DNA from: Sporocytophaga myxococcoides
Lineage (GTDB): Bacteria; Bacteroidota; Bacteroidia; Cytophagales; Cytophagaceae
NCBI RefSeq assembly: GCF_000775915.1
Contig: NZ_BBLT01000004.1
Location: 310,001 to 374,000 of the forward strand
Direction: 5' to 3'
DNA length: 64,000 bases
Of the stretch, positions 45,053 through 54,476 are shown piece by piece. The notes beneath the pieces were generated by a model, which saw nothing but the letters and a program-made list of their open reading frames with translations, was not told the origin of the DNA and made no database searches. A program made the position numbers and the translations under genes. Each line of letters starts with the position of its first letter. Within the stretch, counting starts at the first letter, position 1.

Positions 45053-46507
45053 TTAAAATTTATCAAACAAATGTAACCACTGCAGAATCTGTTTGAAAAT
45101 CAAAAAGTGATCTATTACAGTCTTCTGCGCTCTGTGCCCCAGGACTTCTCTTTTTTTAGGTTCCTTAAGCAGCATATTCATAACATGTGCTACATCCTCA
45201 GGGTTTGCAGGGTTTTTAATAATCTTCCCCTGAATATCATCCATTATCTGCTCGTTTATTCCACAGGTATAGCCTCCTATCACAGGTTTCTTCTTCCACA
45301 TGGCTTCTGTTACAGTTAAACCAAACCCTTCTCTGATAGAGTTCTGAACAACTACAGAAGCACAAAGTTGCAGAGCATTAACAATAAGATGGTTCTGTTT
45401 CCTCGACTCCATTGGTAAATTTAAAATTACAATATCTCTTTGAAGTGCAGTTGAAAGACTTTTATAGTAATCAAAAATTTCATTTAATACATCTTCTCCC
45501 TCAGGATCATCTGAAACATAACTCGGGTCAGGACCTGCCAATACTAGCTTAAGCATCTCCAGTCGTCTTCTATGTCTGTGATCATATTGATAAGAAGTCC
45601 TGGTCTTCATCAATTCAAACCCCTTTATCAATTCCAAAAAACCTTTTAGCCTATCCCACCGACCAACCTGTAAAGCGAATGGTTTAAATAACAAGCCAGG
45701 ATCTGAGGGGAGAAATGATCTAGATAAATTGCCATTAGGCTGAAGTCTCTTAGCCATGTTGGAGAAGGGAGGTGTAAGAACTGCCTGATAAGGTCTTAAT
45801 AAGCCAGAGTTACTTAGAATGCCAACTGTTTTGTGAATTGAAAGATATCTGTTTTTATGATCCAAAGGATCTATCGTAGGGTGCATTACTGTAGCCCTCC
45901 CAGCTAAATGACCGGGAATATATGCTGTAGCGGAAAATACATTAAAATTATAAAGTTCAGTATATGGCAGAAGGAAGTCCCAGGCGTTTTTAGTCTGCTC
46001 ATTATGCTGATCTATTCCTATATGACACCTCCAGATAAACTTTAAGGGAAGTTTCCCTTTTAAAAATTTGATCATACCTGCAGGTTGCGGATCATGCACT
46101 ACTACAATATCATGAGGTTTTAATAATTTGAGCAAGGCTTCTGCATTTTCTTTATTTACCTGCTCATACAATGCCCTTTCTTCTTCGTATACAAAGTCAC
46201 AACAAACCCCATGAATAAGATTATGGATTTTTTTGGTAATATTAAAGAACTCTATTTTATCAGATCCTGCAACAACCCAATCAGTATCTATTCCAATCTG
46301 TCTGAACAGACTTATAAGACGAGGCATCATTTCTGCAACTCCCCCACCCTGAGCCGTAGAATTGACCATCCAGACTTTTGTACCTTTCAGCTTTGGCACT
46401 AATACACATGCTTCACTTTGCAGCGCCCGCAATCCAGGTGAAAGTGTTGCATACAAGTCATAATCATCCAACTTTACCCCTATATTAACTTCAATCGTTC
46501 TTATCAT
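45053..46507 (-). CDS. treT: GT4 glycosyltransferase, trehalose synthase TreT-like
   Basis: A 484-residue GT-B enzyme. The N-terminal half has WMVNSTAQGGGVAEMMPRL, close to TreT-type trehalose synthases that join NDP-glucose and glucose. The C-terminal half has the sugar-nucleotide-binding text QVGRWDRLKG, and the family 4 signature REGFGLTVTEAMWKKKPVIG. Trehalose would serve as a stress protectant, which fits the flanking stress protein. TreT proteins are usually nearer 400 residues, so this is somewhat long. Trehalose phosphorylase of the same family is an alternative. Confidence 0.82.
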   Translation of the reverse strand: MIRTIEVNIGVKLDDYDLYATLSPGLRALQSEACVLVPKLKGTKVWMVNSTAQGGGVAEMMPRLISLFRQIGIDTDWVVAGSDKIEFFNITKKIHNLIHGVCCDFVYEEERALYEQVNKENAEALLKLLKPHDIVVVHDPQPAGMIKFLKGKLPLKFIWRCHIGIDQHNEQTKNAWDFLLPYTELYNFNVFSATAYIPGHLAGRATVMHPTIDPLDHKNRYLSIHKTVGILSNSGLLRPYQAVLTPPFSNMAKRLQPNGNLSRSFLPSDPGLLFKPFALQVGRWDRLKGFLELIKGFELMKTRTSYQYDHRHRRRLEMLKLVLAGPDPSYVSDDPEGEDVLNEIFDYYKSLSTALQRDIVILNLPMESRKQNHLIVNALQLCASVVVQNSIREGFGLTVTEAMWKKKPVIGGYTCGINEQIMDDIQGKIIKNPANPEDVAHVMNMLLKEPKKREVLGHRAQKTVIDHFLIFKQILQWLHLFDKF

Positions 46508-46668
46508 TCAAATAATAATGCGGAAATTTTACCCTTATTTGTAAAATACCCGACGACTATTCAAATGTTTAACAATCAGTTTCTATGAAACTACGTATAT
46601 CAATTATTAAAAAAATATAAATTACAAAATACTATCATTATCAAACGATTACACAGAAAACCTGAATT

Positions 46669-47325
46669 ATGAATTACACTACAGCTTCAAGTTTAAAACT
46701 TTCGGAAGAAAAATCGAATACCTTTCCATTGGCGCTCCTGGCTTTGTTTATGGGGGTATGGCTATGGACATTGATAGACACCTCAGATATAAACAACTGG
46801 TTTCTTGAAAATACATTGACCTTCTTATTCGGAAGTACCCTGCTTCTTACATATAAAAAATACAGACTTTCAGACCTCAGCTATACCTTCATTTTTGTAT
46901 ACCTTAACCTTCACATTTACGGAGCTAAATACACTTATGCTGAAAATCCTTTTGGATTCTGGCTTCAGGAAGTATTACATACATCAAGAAATCATTATGA
47001 CCGAATTGTTCATTTTAGTTTTGGTTTCCTGCTTGCATACCCTATGCGAGATCTGTTCAAAAACACATTTAAATTTCCTGAAAAATATTGCTGGCTTCTT
47101 CCAGCTGAAATAACACTGTCCTTCAGCGCCATGTATGAGCTGATAGAATGGGCTGTTGCAGATCTGTTATTTCCGGAGCAGGGAGCTGCTTATCTTGGTT
47201 CACAGGGAGATATCTGGGATGCGCAGAAAGATATGGGCTTGGCTTTCTCAGGGGCAATCATTATCCTGTTGTTAGTATTTATATGTCAAAAAATATTTAA
47301 TGGAGCCCAGAAACAACATTCATAA
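46669..47325 (+). CDS. YjdF-like (DUF2238) inner-membrane protein
   Basis: A 218-residue protein with ~6 hydrophobic helices. The family motifs HYDRIVHFSFGFLLAYP, MYELIEWAVADL and GSQGDIWDAQKDM identify DUF2238. Function is unknown; the conserved His, Asp and Glu residues within or near the membrane could bind metal. Stands alone. Confidence 0.88.
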   Translation: MNYTTASSLKLSEEKSNTFPLALLALFMGVWLWTLIDTSDINNWFLENTLTFLFGSTLLLTYKKYRLSDLSYTFIFVYLNLHIYGAKYTYAENPFGFWLQEVLHTSRNHYDRIVHFSFGFLLAYPMRDLFKNTFKFPEKYCWLLPAEITLSFSAMYELIEWAVADLLFPEQGAAYLGSQGDIWDAQKDMGLAFSGAIIILLLVFICQKIFNGAQKQHS

Positions 47326-47342
47326 AAATTCCATTTAATAAA

Positions 47343-47377
47343 ATATAGTCAAATCAGATCAACTGTTTTGACTATAT
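47343..47377. terminator. Bidirectional terminator between convergent genes
   Basis: ATATAGTCAAA (47343-47353) pairs perfectly with TTTGACTATAT (47367-47377), 13-nt loop. It lies between the stops of the YjdF-like gene and the PAS kinase gene. T-runs are short, so strength is uncertain. Confidence 0.6.
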
Positions 47378-47378
47378 A

Positions 47379-49010
47379 TTACAAGTTTTTCAGATACACA
47401 TAAAAGTTTGTTCCAACGTTTTCTGTACTTTGAATTTCAATTTTCCCTCCGAAATTCTCTATAATTCTTTTGATAATATACAGGCCTACTCCACTTCCCT
47501 CTACATGCTGATGAGCCCGTTCAAACATATTAAAAACCTTATGCTGACTTTCCTGATTTATCCCTAGACCATTATCAGATATTGCAAGCAAAATAAAATC
47601 ATCTGCCAGCCGGGTAGACAAATGAATCTCTGGTCTTCTCTCAGGAGAAGAGTATTTCAATGCATTAGATAAAAGATTATATATAATACTTCTCAGATTT
47701 TTTCTTGAATATCTGATCTTATCGATTTTGAAATCTGCAACTATAAGAGGCTCTTTACTGGCCTTTATAAGCTCCCTTATATCAAGGATTACCTCATTAT
47801 AGATCTCAGAAAAAGTAAGTTCTTCAGGTTCTTGATTACTTACTCTCTGCACTTTGCTAATTTCTGTCAGATCCTTAATTGTTGTTTTAAACCTTTCAAT
47901 AGAGAAAAGCATCATATCAATTAATGATTGCTGCTCTTCATCAAATGATCCCTCCGTCATATAAGCCTGAAGGAGCCCTTCAATGTTGGAGATCGGAGCT
48001 TTCAGATCGTGAGATGCTGTATAAATAAAATTATCCAGATCATTATTAATCTTTAAGAGTTCGGCATTCCTTAATTCAAGACTTTTCCGGTTATCTGCCA
48101 GTTCTTTTTTGGCTATTTCCTCATCAGTTATGTCCTGAATAATCCCACTAAATCTGTAAGGTTTGCCTTTGAGATCAAAATAACTTCTGCCCTTTGCCCT
48201 TACGATACGCTCTGCTCCGGTTTTCGAATGTAGTATTGTACAGACAACATTAAATAATCCCCCAGAACTGGAATCCAGCGATTGTTTAATGGCATCTCTG
48301 ACAGTAACCTGTTCGACGCTTGCAACATTATTAATAGCCTCTTCCAAGCTTATCTCTGCATTCACAGGAATTCCCAACCAATCTTTTAACCTGTTGTTGC
48401 ATTTAAAGGTATGAGTTAAAGGACTGTATTCCCAGGTAGCCAATTCGGCAGATTCTATTGCGAAATGCAATTGATCTTTACTCTCTTTTAGCTTAATTGA
48501 ATTAAGAACCTTTTCAGTTGTTTCGTTGCAAACAACTAACACCCCGCCTATTCCGCCTGAATCATCAATTATTGGGCTATACCCAAATGTCCAGTAAACA
48601 TCTTCTATTTTGCCATTTCTGTAAATAGGAATTAGTTGATCTTCACTCCAGGTAGCTTCCCCAGTGGTCATCACCTGATTTATCAAGGGATAAATAATGG
48701 TCCAGATTTCCTTCCAGCAATCCTTTCCCTTTTGGCCAAGTGCAAGAGGATGTTTCCCATTATTTCCTAAACTAGGGCGATATGCATCATTATAAAACTG
48801 AATTAGCTCTTCTCCCCACCAAATAAACATTGGGAACTTTGAAGACAAAACCATAGATACAACAGTCTTGAGGCTTTGGGGCCATTGCTCTATTGCCCCT
48901 ACAGAAGTCTTACACCAATCAAATGTCTTGGTGAGTAATGCCATTTCTCCTTCTCCTGAAAGAAACCCCAGGTGTTTTGATTTTGAAGCCAGAGAAGATC
49001 TAGATGACAT
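47379..49010 (-). CDS. Soluble PAS-domain histidine kinase
   Basis: A 543-residue kinase without membrane helices. A first PAS domain (~25-170) has WPQSLKTVVSMVLSSKFPMF, a form common in Bacteroidota sensor kinases; a second PAS/PAC (~175-295) follows. HisKA has its histidine in YTASHDLKAPISNIEGLL, and HATPase ends in GSGVGLYIIKRI. The core is closely similar to that of the kinase at 23324-27073, so the two are paralogues. No response regulator is nearby. A cytoplasmic ligand or redox signal is likely. Confidence 0.9.
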   Translation of the reverse strand: MSSRSSLASKSKHLGFLSGEGEMALLTKTFDWCKTSVGAIEQWPQSLKTVVSMVLSSKFPMFIWWGEELIQFYNDAYRPSLGNNGKHPLALGQKGKDCWKEIWTIIYPLINQVMTTGEATWSEDQLIPIYRNGKIEDVYWTFGYSPIIDDSGGIGGVLVVCNETTEKVLNSIKLKESKDQLHFAIESAELATWEYSPLTHTFKCNNRLKDWLGIPVNAEISLEEAINNVASVEQVTVRDAIKQSLDSSSGGLFNVVCTILHSKTGAERIVRAKGRSYFDLKGKPYRFSGIIQDITDEEIAKKELADNRKSLELRNAELLKINNDLDNFIYTASHDLKAPISNIEGLLQAYMTEGSFDEEQQSLIDMMLFSIERFKTTIKDLTEISKVQRVSNQEPEELTFSEIYNEVILDIRELIKASKEPLIVADFKIDKIRYSRKNLRSIIYNLLSNALKYSSPERRPEIHLSTRLADDFILLAISDNGLGINQESQHKVFNMFERAHQHVEGSGVGLYIIKRIIENFGGKIEIQSTENVGTNFYVYLKNL

Positions 49011-49537
49011 TAATTTGATTTTATTTCATTAAAATTAATAATTACTAAGAAAGTTAAATAAACGTTATCAATACTAATTATATTAATTCAACAAGAGTAT
49101 ATATTAACACCTGAAAACTATAAAATTGGATCTCAACAATTTCAAATTAGAAAATATAAATTTCCGGTTTCCAAATTTGTATAAACATTTATAAAAACTG
49201 AACTCCCATAATATAAAAGATATACTTTTAGATCCTTTATAAATAAGCCATATTTCGAAATATCTTTTAACCTCGTTAATAATTTGCCTTCAGAAGCAAA
49301 TAAACCCTCTTCATCAATAAAGCAAAAATACTTATCATTTATTGCAACGACTTTATCATAACTTTCGGAGATACATTTGGGATTAGCTGGCAGATATCAG
49401 CTAACCACGGATCATTCACAATTACATATATGCCTGATAATAAAAGAAAATAAAAATTGTTCGTTTTCATAATAAAATAAAAATTAAAAAATAAGTCTCT
49501 CAAAAATAATTGATGTAGAAATTTCAATCAAACGCAA
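49011..49537. other. Intergenic region, 527 bp, mostly a decayed gene
   Basis: Very AT-rich. The part 49142-49470 on the minus strand looks like a broken gene (listed separately). The remaining 130 bp in front of the kinase gene show no clear promoter pair. Confidence 0.5.
49142..49470 (-). pseudogene. Decayed small gene with frameshift and no start
   Basis: An 84-codon open frame (49396 down to 49142) reads like protein (KCISESYDKVVAINDKYF, then FIDEEGLF and GLFIKDLKVY) but has no ATG, and no GTG or TTG near its beginning. Directly upstream, in another frame, an ATG at 49470 starts a hydrophobic segment (FYFLLLSGIYVIV). Joining the two by a single shift near 49397 would give a protein of ~108 residues with an N-terminal membrane or signal segment. 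The family is not recognised. A sequencing error is an alternative to true decay. Confidence 0.45.
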
Positions 49538-49903
49538 TTAGTTCACCACTTCAAAAGATTCAATGTCAAAATCACCGTTAACAAGGGTGAAATCTATTTG
49601 CCGTATATAGGAAAAAAGTATTTCAGGGGCTACATCCTTTTTAAACTTCTTAACTCTGATTTTACCTGCATTCTGAGGTTCTGTTACTAAAAACTTTTTA
49701 TCAATAGCATAAACAGTAACGACCATATCTTTATGATTCAGATACAGCCTTAACGAAATAGGTTCATATTGAAGAAGATTAACCCCCATTACCGATTCAG
49801 AAAAGGCATTAAAATCCATAGTTTCATTAAAGTTCAATGATACTGCGCCTGCCATGTCATCATACCTTGTCTCGATCTTTGGGATATGCTTTTCCATTTC
49901 CAT
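49538..49903 (-). CDS. Hypothetical protein
   Basis: A 121-residue soluble protein with no signal peptide and a mix of strands and helices (LLQYEPISLRLYLNHKDMV, RQIDFTLVNGDFDIESFE). It is not recognised. It has typical codon use for the window and its own upstream space, so it is likely real. The neighbouring gene toward 49470 is decayed. Confidence 0.55.
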   Translation of the reverse strand: MEMEKHIPKIETRYDDMAGAVSLNFNETMDFNAFSESVMGVNLLQYEPISLRLYLNHKDMVVTVYAIDKKFLVTEPQNAGKIRVKKFKKDVAPEILFSYIRQIDFTLVNGDFDIESFEVVN

Positions 49904-50048
49904 CTTATTTTGCTTCTACATCTAAAAGTAATAAAACTATAGAATTGTTCTAAATTCCCAGACATATTTACAGACTGCAGAACAAATAAGAAGTTCGTGG
50001 GTTGTTCTTATATCACATGTAATTTTTCACGCCTAAACGTAATACATC

Positions 50049-50231
50049 ATGAAAATAGTTTTCAAAATTATTTCAATTATAATCAGAGGCGTGCTATTCG
50101 CTATAATATACTGCTTATCAGTAATTGTATCTGAAGTATTTACAATTTACCAATTGATAAAACTGATTTTACATCCTTCCAAAAATCAGTTTAATCCACA
50201 AAAAACTCCTCTTAAAGCAAAAAATGCTTAA
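50049..50231 (+). CDS. Small membrane protein, unknown
   Basis: A 60-residue protein with one long hydrophobic region (IISIIIRGVLFAIIYCLSVI, extending to ~residue 40) and a basic tail (NQFNPQKTPLKAKNA). It has an ATG start and lies 44 bp before the 257-residue gene on the same strand. It may be a small membrane protein or chance; nothing further can be said. Confidence 0.45.
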   Translation: MKIVFKIISIIIRGVLFAIIYCLSVIVSEVFTIYQLIKLILHPSKNQFNPQKTPLKAKNA

Positions 50232-50275
50232 TTAAAACATTAGAGAGTTTTATCTTAGTCCGATGAACAACCTTA

Positions 50276-51049
50276 TTGAAATTGGACAAACAAAATAAAT
50301 TTATTATCCGTGAAATTGTCAGGGAAAAATCCGAGCTTGGTCCCGGCCATATCCTTTTTGAGTTTGACAATAAGCTATCTGCAGAGAAGAAATTTAATGA
50401 ATTATGCATCTTAAAAGTCAGGGAAAGCAAACTTTACGATCTACTCCTGACTCTCTCAGATGAAAGAATTTTAATGATCAATGAATATTTCACTGATCAA
50501 TTTGGAAAGGCGCTTGTAAAGGAGCATCCTGATGGGGATATTGAATATTTGTTTGACACACTTGAATTTCAAATTCCTCAATCCGCTACAGACAAACAAG
50601 TTCTCGAACTAATCAACAAAGGAAAAATAAAAACTCACCTTTTGTTGGAATTTGAAGGCCCTCCTCCCTTATATACTGTGGAGAAGAACCCTGACATTAC
50701 TTTTTACAACAGTGGCAAAGTTTTTCGTATGCCTGATAGTGCTACAAAATGGTATTATCATTCAGAAAATGAAGCTCGTGAAAACACAATAAAACTATTC
50801 GAGCTTGCCATCAGCAGTTATGCGTTGAAACGTATAGAATTAAACGATCTTAAAGCCTGCGACTGGGATCAATTATCTTCACTAAGAAAAGATAGCCTAG
50901 TAGATTTTGATGCAAACCTGGGAGTTATCTACATCAACGAAAGACTAAACAGAGAAGAAACCAGGTTGTTAATTTTTGCAATTAACCCTAAGCCTTTTCT
51001 TATAAGACAAACTACACTTGAGGAAGAGAAAGCTGACCATCTAAAATAG
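50276..51049 (+). CDS. Hypothetical protein with TTG start
   Basis: A 257-residue soluble protein rich in Glu, Lys and Leu. No family recognised. In frame there is no ATG before residue ~66, so translation must begin at TTG (50276 or 50282) or the gene is shorter. An out-of-frame ATG at 50263 opens only 11 codons. The text FYNSGKVFRMPDSATKWYYH and VIYINERLNREETRLLIF suggest folded strands. A terminator whose left arm lies within the last codons follows. Function unknown. Confidence 0.65.
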   Translation: MKLDKQNKFIIREIVREKSELGPGHILFEFDNKLSAEKKFNELCILKVRESKLYDLLLTLSDERILMINEYFTDQFGKALVKEHPDGDIEYLFDTLEFQIPQSATDKQVLELINKGKIKTHLLLEFEGPPPLYTVEKNPDITFYNSGKVFRMPDSATKWYYHSENEARENTIKLFELAISSYALKRIELNDLKACDWDQLSSLRKDSLVDFDANLGVIYINERLNREETRLLIFAINPKPFLIRQTTLEEEKADHLK

Positions 51050-51073
51050 AACAGTAAGCTTTCTCTTTTTTTT
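51025..51073 (+). terminator. Intrinsic terminator overlapping the gene end
   Basis: AGAGAAAGCT (51025-51034) pairs perfectly with AGCTTTCTCT (51057-51066), 22-nt loop, followed by a T-run to 51073. The left arm is inside the last codons of the 257-residue gene. Confidence 0.75.
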
Positions 51074-51082
51074 AAAATCTGC

Positions 51083-51931
51083 TCAAACTCCCATTTTAAA
51101 ATTTTTGTAGAAAATTTTATCTAAAGTCCTATCTGAAAAAGACCTTGGCAATATCCAGTTAATGACCTTTTGTGCAACGGGCGCATATCTGGAAGAGGCC
51201 TGTCTTGCTTCACAGGCATTCAATATAACCTCAGCAATTTCTTCCGGAGCCATACCTTTTTTCTCCCCTTCCAGTGCATAGTCAATAAAGTTTCTGTATG
51301 CTTTTTTATAGCTGGTATGGTCATACTCATTCAGTCTTGCTGCCTTATTCCAGATAGGAGTGCGTACATTACCAGGACCAATAATGATCACATCTACTCC
51401 ATAAGGCATAAGTTCCCTTCTGAAACTTGCAGATATCGCTTCAACAGCATGTTTGGACGAGGCATATGCCCCTAAAAAAGGAGCCGATATCTTACCGGCA
51501 ACAGAACTGATGTTGATTACCTTTCCCGCTCTGTTAGTGTTAAAGTCTCTTACCTTTAACATTGGCAGGAAAGCCCTTGTCGCTTTAATCAATCCTATAA
51601 CATTTACATCAAAAATATTCTGTATTTCTTGAATGTTCTGATATTCTAGGGGACCAGCCAATGCCATTCCAGCATTGTTAATCAAACAATCCAGAGGTTT
51701 TCCATTTAGCTCTTTTCTAACAACTTCTGCACATTTTTCAATTTCATCCAATTGACATACATCCATTATCAAAGGGTAAAAGTCAAAACCCAATAAGGCT
51801 TTCAGCTTTTGAGCATCATTGACATTTCTTACAGATCCAAACACTCTATATCCTTTAGAAAGATAAAGCTTGGCCGTAGCGTTTCCAATACCAGAAGAAA
51901 CACCAGTAATCACAACCGTTTTTTGAGTCAT
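51083..51931 (-). CDS. SDR-family oxidoreductase
   Basis: The ATG at 51931 is chosen because the cofactor loop follows directly (MTQKTVVITGVSSGIGNATA); the longer frame to 51997 adds 22 residues without family match. The 282-residue product has TGVSSGIG, NNAG (~88) and the active Ser and YASSK (ISSVAGK ... YASSKHAVE). It belongs to the broad group of NAD(P)-dependent SDRs with a longer C-terminal part, like retinol or hydroxysteroid dehydrogenase-type proteins; substrate unknown. It lies 70 bp after the broken Crp/Fnr gene on the same strand, possibly once its target. Confidence 0.88.
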   Translation of the reverse strand: MTQKTVVITGVSSGIGNATAKLYLSKGYRVFGSVRNVNDAQKLKALLGFDFYPLIMDVCQLDEIEKCAEVVRKELNGKPLDCLINNAGMALAGPLEYQNIQEIQNIFDVNVIGLIKATRAFLPMLKVRDFNTNRAGKVINISSVAGKISAPFLGAYASSKHAVEAISASFRRELMPYGVDVIIIGPGNVRTPIWNKAARLNEYDHTSYKKAYRNFIDYALEGEKKGMAPEEIAEVILNACEARQASSRYAPVAQKVINWILPRSFSDRTLDKIFYKNFKMGV

Positions 51932-52001
51932 TGTTATTAATATTGATTTCAGGCAAAGTAAGAGTATGGATACTGAAAAAATTTTGCCTTTTGGCAAAAA
52001 C

Positions 52002-52575
52002 TCACCGATATCGTTTCCTTATCCGACTAAGAGTATATTGACTTACTCCGAGATATGATGCAATAATATTCAAAGGAACTCTCTGTACAATTTCCGGCTG
52101 CCTTTCCATTAATTTCTGATATCTGGTATAGGCATCATCCAGCACCATTTCATTACTAAGTTTTAATTTCTCTAAAAGAGCTTTTTCAGTTAACTTTCTA
52201 ATAATACTATTCCAGTTAGAAATATTGACTGCAAAATACTCCATTGCTTCTCTTGTTATGATAACCAATTCCATATCTGTAAGAGCCTGAAGATATTCTT
52301 TTGAGGAAGTCCTATCATTAAAACTTGTCAGATCCACAGCGAAATGTCCTTCATCAATAAAATACCTGGTGAATTCTTCTCCAATTTCATTTAAAAACTG
52401 AACTCTGATTATTCCAGATTTAACAAAACCTATTTTATTACATACAGTAAGTACCTAATTCCAGAAAAAAACTACCTTTTTTCAATTTTTCTGTATATAA
52501 AAAACTTCGTAAAATTTCTTTACTAGCCTCACTCAGGGGCTCGACTTTATTAAAAAATTCAATTAAATATTCCAT
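52002..52575 (-). pseudogene. Crp/Fnr-family regulator broken by a frameshift
   Basis: From the ATG at 52575 the frame encodes the beginning of a cyclic-nucleotide-binding-type domain (MEYLIEFFNKVEPLS to KKGSFFLELG) and then stops at 52438. The rest continues in another frame open from 52454 (VCNKIGFVKSGIIRVQFLNE, then YFIDEGHFAVDL) to the C-terminal helix-turn-helix (IIASYLGVSQYTLSRIRKRY). One extra base or two missing bases near 52445-52458 would join them into a normal ~190-residue protein. The 111-residue downstream piece alone could start at GTG 52337 but would lack most of the sensor domain. Either a real pseudogene or a sequencing error. Confidence 0.8.
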
Positions 52576-52991
52576 TTACTACCAAGGAACAAATTCTACC
52601 CTTAATCCCCAAATTTTTTCGCTTAAAAAGAGCTTTACTCACAAATTATAACACTCATCTTTTAAACTTACTTTGACGAATACTACTCACTTAATCAAAA
52701 TACTAGTTGAAATTTTAATCATATTAAACATTTTATATAATACTAAAAAATAATCAAATCGAATTTTCAACTTAAATAATCAAAATATAATTTTTTTACG
52801 AAAAACTAACACAAATATTATTATTATTATATAAATACCCTATATGATAAAAATTAAAACCCATATAAATAATCTAAAACAATTAATTGATTTACATGTT
52901 TATTTGGGGATAATAATAAAAAAACTCCAAAAACATTAGGATATATTATCCTTTATGTTTAAAATTAAATTATTAGAAAATTAATATTTTT
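52576..52991. other. Intergenic region, 416 bp
   Basis: Extremely AT-rich stretch between the divergent broken Crp/Fnr gene and the Anbu operon. It must hold the promoter of the Anbu operon, but no TTTG/TAnnTTTG pair with good spacing was found. No inverted repeat stands out. No coding frame is seen. Confidence 0.5.
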
Positions 52992-54470
52992 ATGAAAGAC
53001 AGCATCCAACTCAGCGACAATTCAGTTTTCTCCTCCTATAATTTGGAGAAAAACCTTTATGATGAGGTCTTCGACCAAACCGGTAAGGTAAAAAAGTACT
53101 ACCAGAAAGTTTTATCTTTATTTAATAAACTTACATTACAAGACTTAAAGAAGCTGAATGAATTTGCGAGGGCTTCCTTTTTCAATCAGGGAGTTACTTT
53201 TGCTGTCTATTCGGATAACATGAAAGGTGTTGAACGAATATTCCCCTTTGACTTATTTCCGAGAATCATAACTTTAAAAGAATGGGAAAACCTTGAAAAA
53301 GGTATTATTCAAAGAAACAGGGCTATCAATATGTTTCTTTATGACATTTACCATGACAGAAAGGTTTTGAAAGATAAAATCGTTCCCTCCGAACTTATAT
53401 TTTCATCCAATTACTACCTTAAGGAAATGATTGGATTTACCCCGCCGGGTAAAGTTTATACACACATTTCCGGAACCGATTTAATTAAACACAAAGACGG
53501 AGAATATTATGTCTTGGAAGATAATCTTCGTTGTCCTTCAGGTGTAAGCTATGTCCTGTCTAACAGGGAGGCTATGAAAAGAACCTTGTCCAAGGTATTC
53601 TCAAGCTATAATATAAAACCCGTTCACGATTATCCGGAACAGCTTTTATCCATGATCCAATCGGTAGCCCCGGAAGGAGTAGACAATCCCACCTGCGTCG
53701 TACTCACTCCCGGAATGTATAATTCAGCGTACTATGAGCATTCATTCCTTGCTCAAAGCATGGGGATACAACTTGTTGAAGGAAGAGACCTTTATGTTGA
53801 CAAAAATTTTGTCTATATGAAGACACTGCACGGCGCTAAAAGAATCGATGTAATCTACAGACGTATAGATGATGACTTTATAGATCCTCTTTGCTTCAGA
53901 GCAGATTCGGTACTCGGAATTCCAGGACTAATGGGCTGCTACAGAGAAGGAAATGTTACTATCATCAATGCACCAGGCACAGGAGCTGTAGATGACAAAG
54001 CTGTCTATACTTACATTCCGGACATTATCAAATATTATCTTTCCGAAGAACCAATATTAAAAAATGTACACACCTATCGGTGTGAGTTGGAAGAGGACTT
54101 TAAGTATGTTATGGAAAACATGGAAAATCTTGTAGTTAAACCAGTGGACGAATCGGGAGGATATGGCATATTCATGGGCCATAAATCCACAGCAGAACAG
54201 AGAAAGGAGTTTCAGGAAAGAATTAAAAAGAATCCTAGAAAGTATATAGCTCAGCCCATCATGTCTTTGTCTGTTCATTCAACTTTTATTGAAGAGTCTG
54301 AGTTTTTTGAGCCAAGACATATCGACCTTAGAAGCTTTTGCCTGATGGGTAAAAATAAGGATTTTGTTCTTAAAGGTGGATTATCAAGAGTAGCTTTAAA
54401 AAAGGGAAGCCTTATTGTAAACTCCTCACAAGGTGGAGGCTCCAAAGACACCTGGGTATTAGAAGGTTAA
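52992..54470 (+). CDS. Circularly permuted ATP-grasp protein
   Basis: A 492-residue protein of the circularly permuted ATP-grasp type (DUF404/407). Typical text is YVLEDNLRCPSGVSYVLSNR and, toward the end, VVKPVDESGGYGIFMG and LRSFCLMG. ATP-grasp enzymes join a carboxyl group to an amine or thiol with ATP. First of four closely spaced genes with alpha-E, transglutaminase-like and Anbu proteins; this gene set was predicted from comparative genomics to make and process a peptide. The substrate is not known. Confidence 0.92.
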   Translation: MKDSIQLSDNSVFSSYNLEKNLYDEVFDQTGKVKKYYQKVLSLFNKLTLQDLKKLNEFARASFFNQGVTFAVYSDNMKGVERIFPFDLFPRIITLKEWENLEKGIIQRNRAINMFLYDIYHDRKVLKDKIVPSELIFSSNYYLKEMIGFTPPGKVYTHISGTDLIKHKDGEYYVLEDNLRCPSGVSYVLSNREAMKRTLSKVFSSYNIKPVHDYPEQLLSMIQSVAPEGVDNPTCVVLTPGMYNSAYYEHSFLAQSMGIQLVEGRDLYVDKNFVYMKTLHGAKRIDVIYRRIDDDFIDPLCFRADSVLGIPGLMGCYREGNVTIINAPGTGAVDDKAVYTYIPDIIKYYLSEEPILKNVHTYRCELEEDFKYVMENMENLVVKPVDESGGYGIFMGHKSTAEQRKEFQERIKKNPRKYIAQPIMSLSVHSTFIEESEFFEPRHIDLRSFCLMGKNKDFVLKGGLSRVALKKGSLIVNSSQGGGSKDTWVLEG

Positions 54471-54476
54471 ACAACT

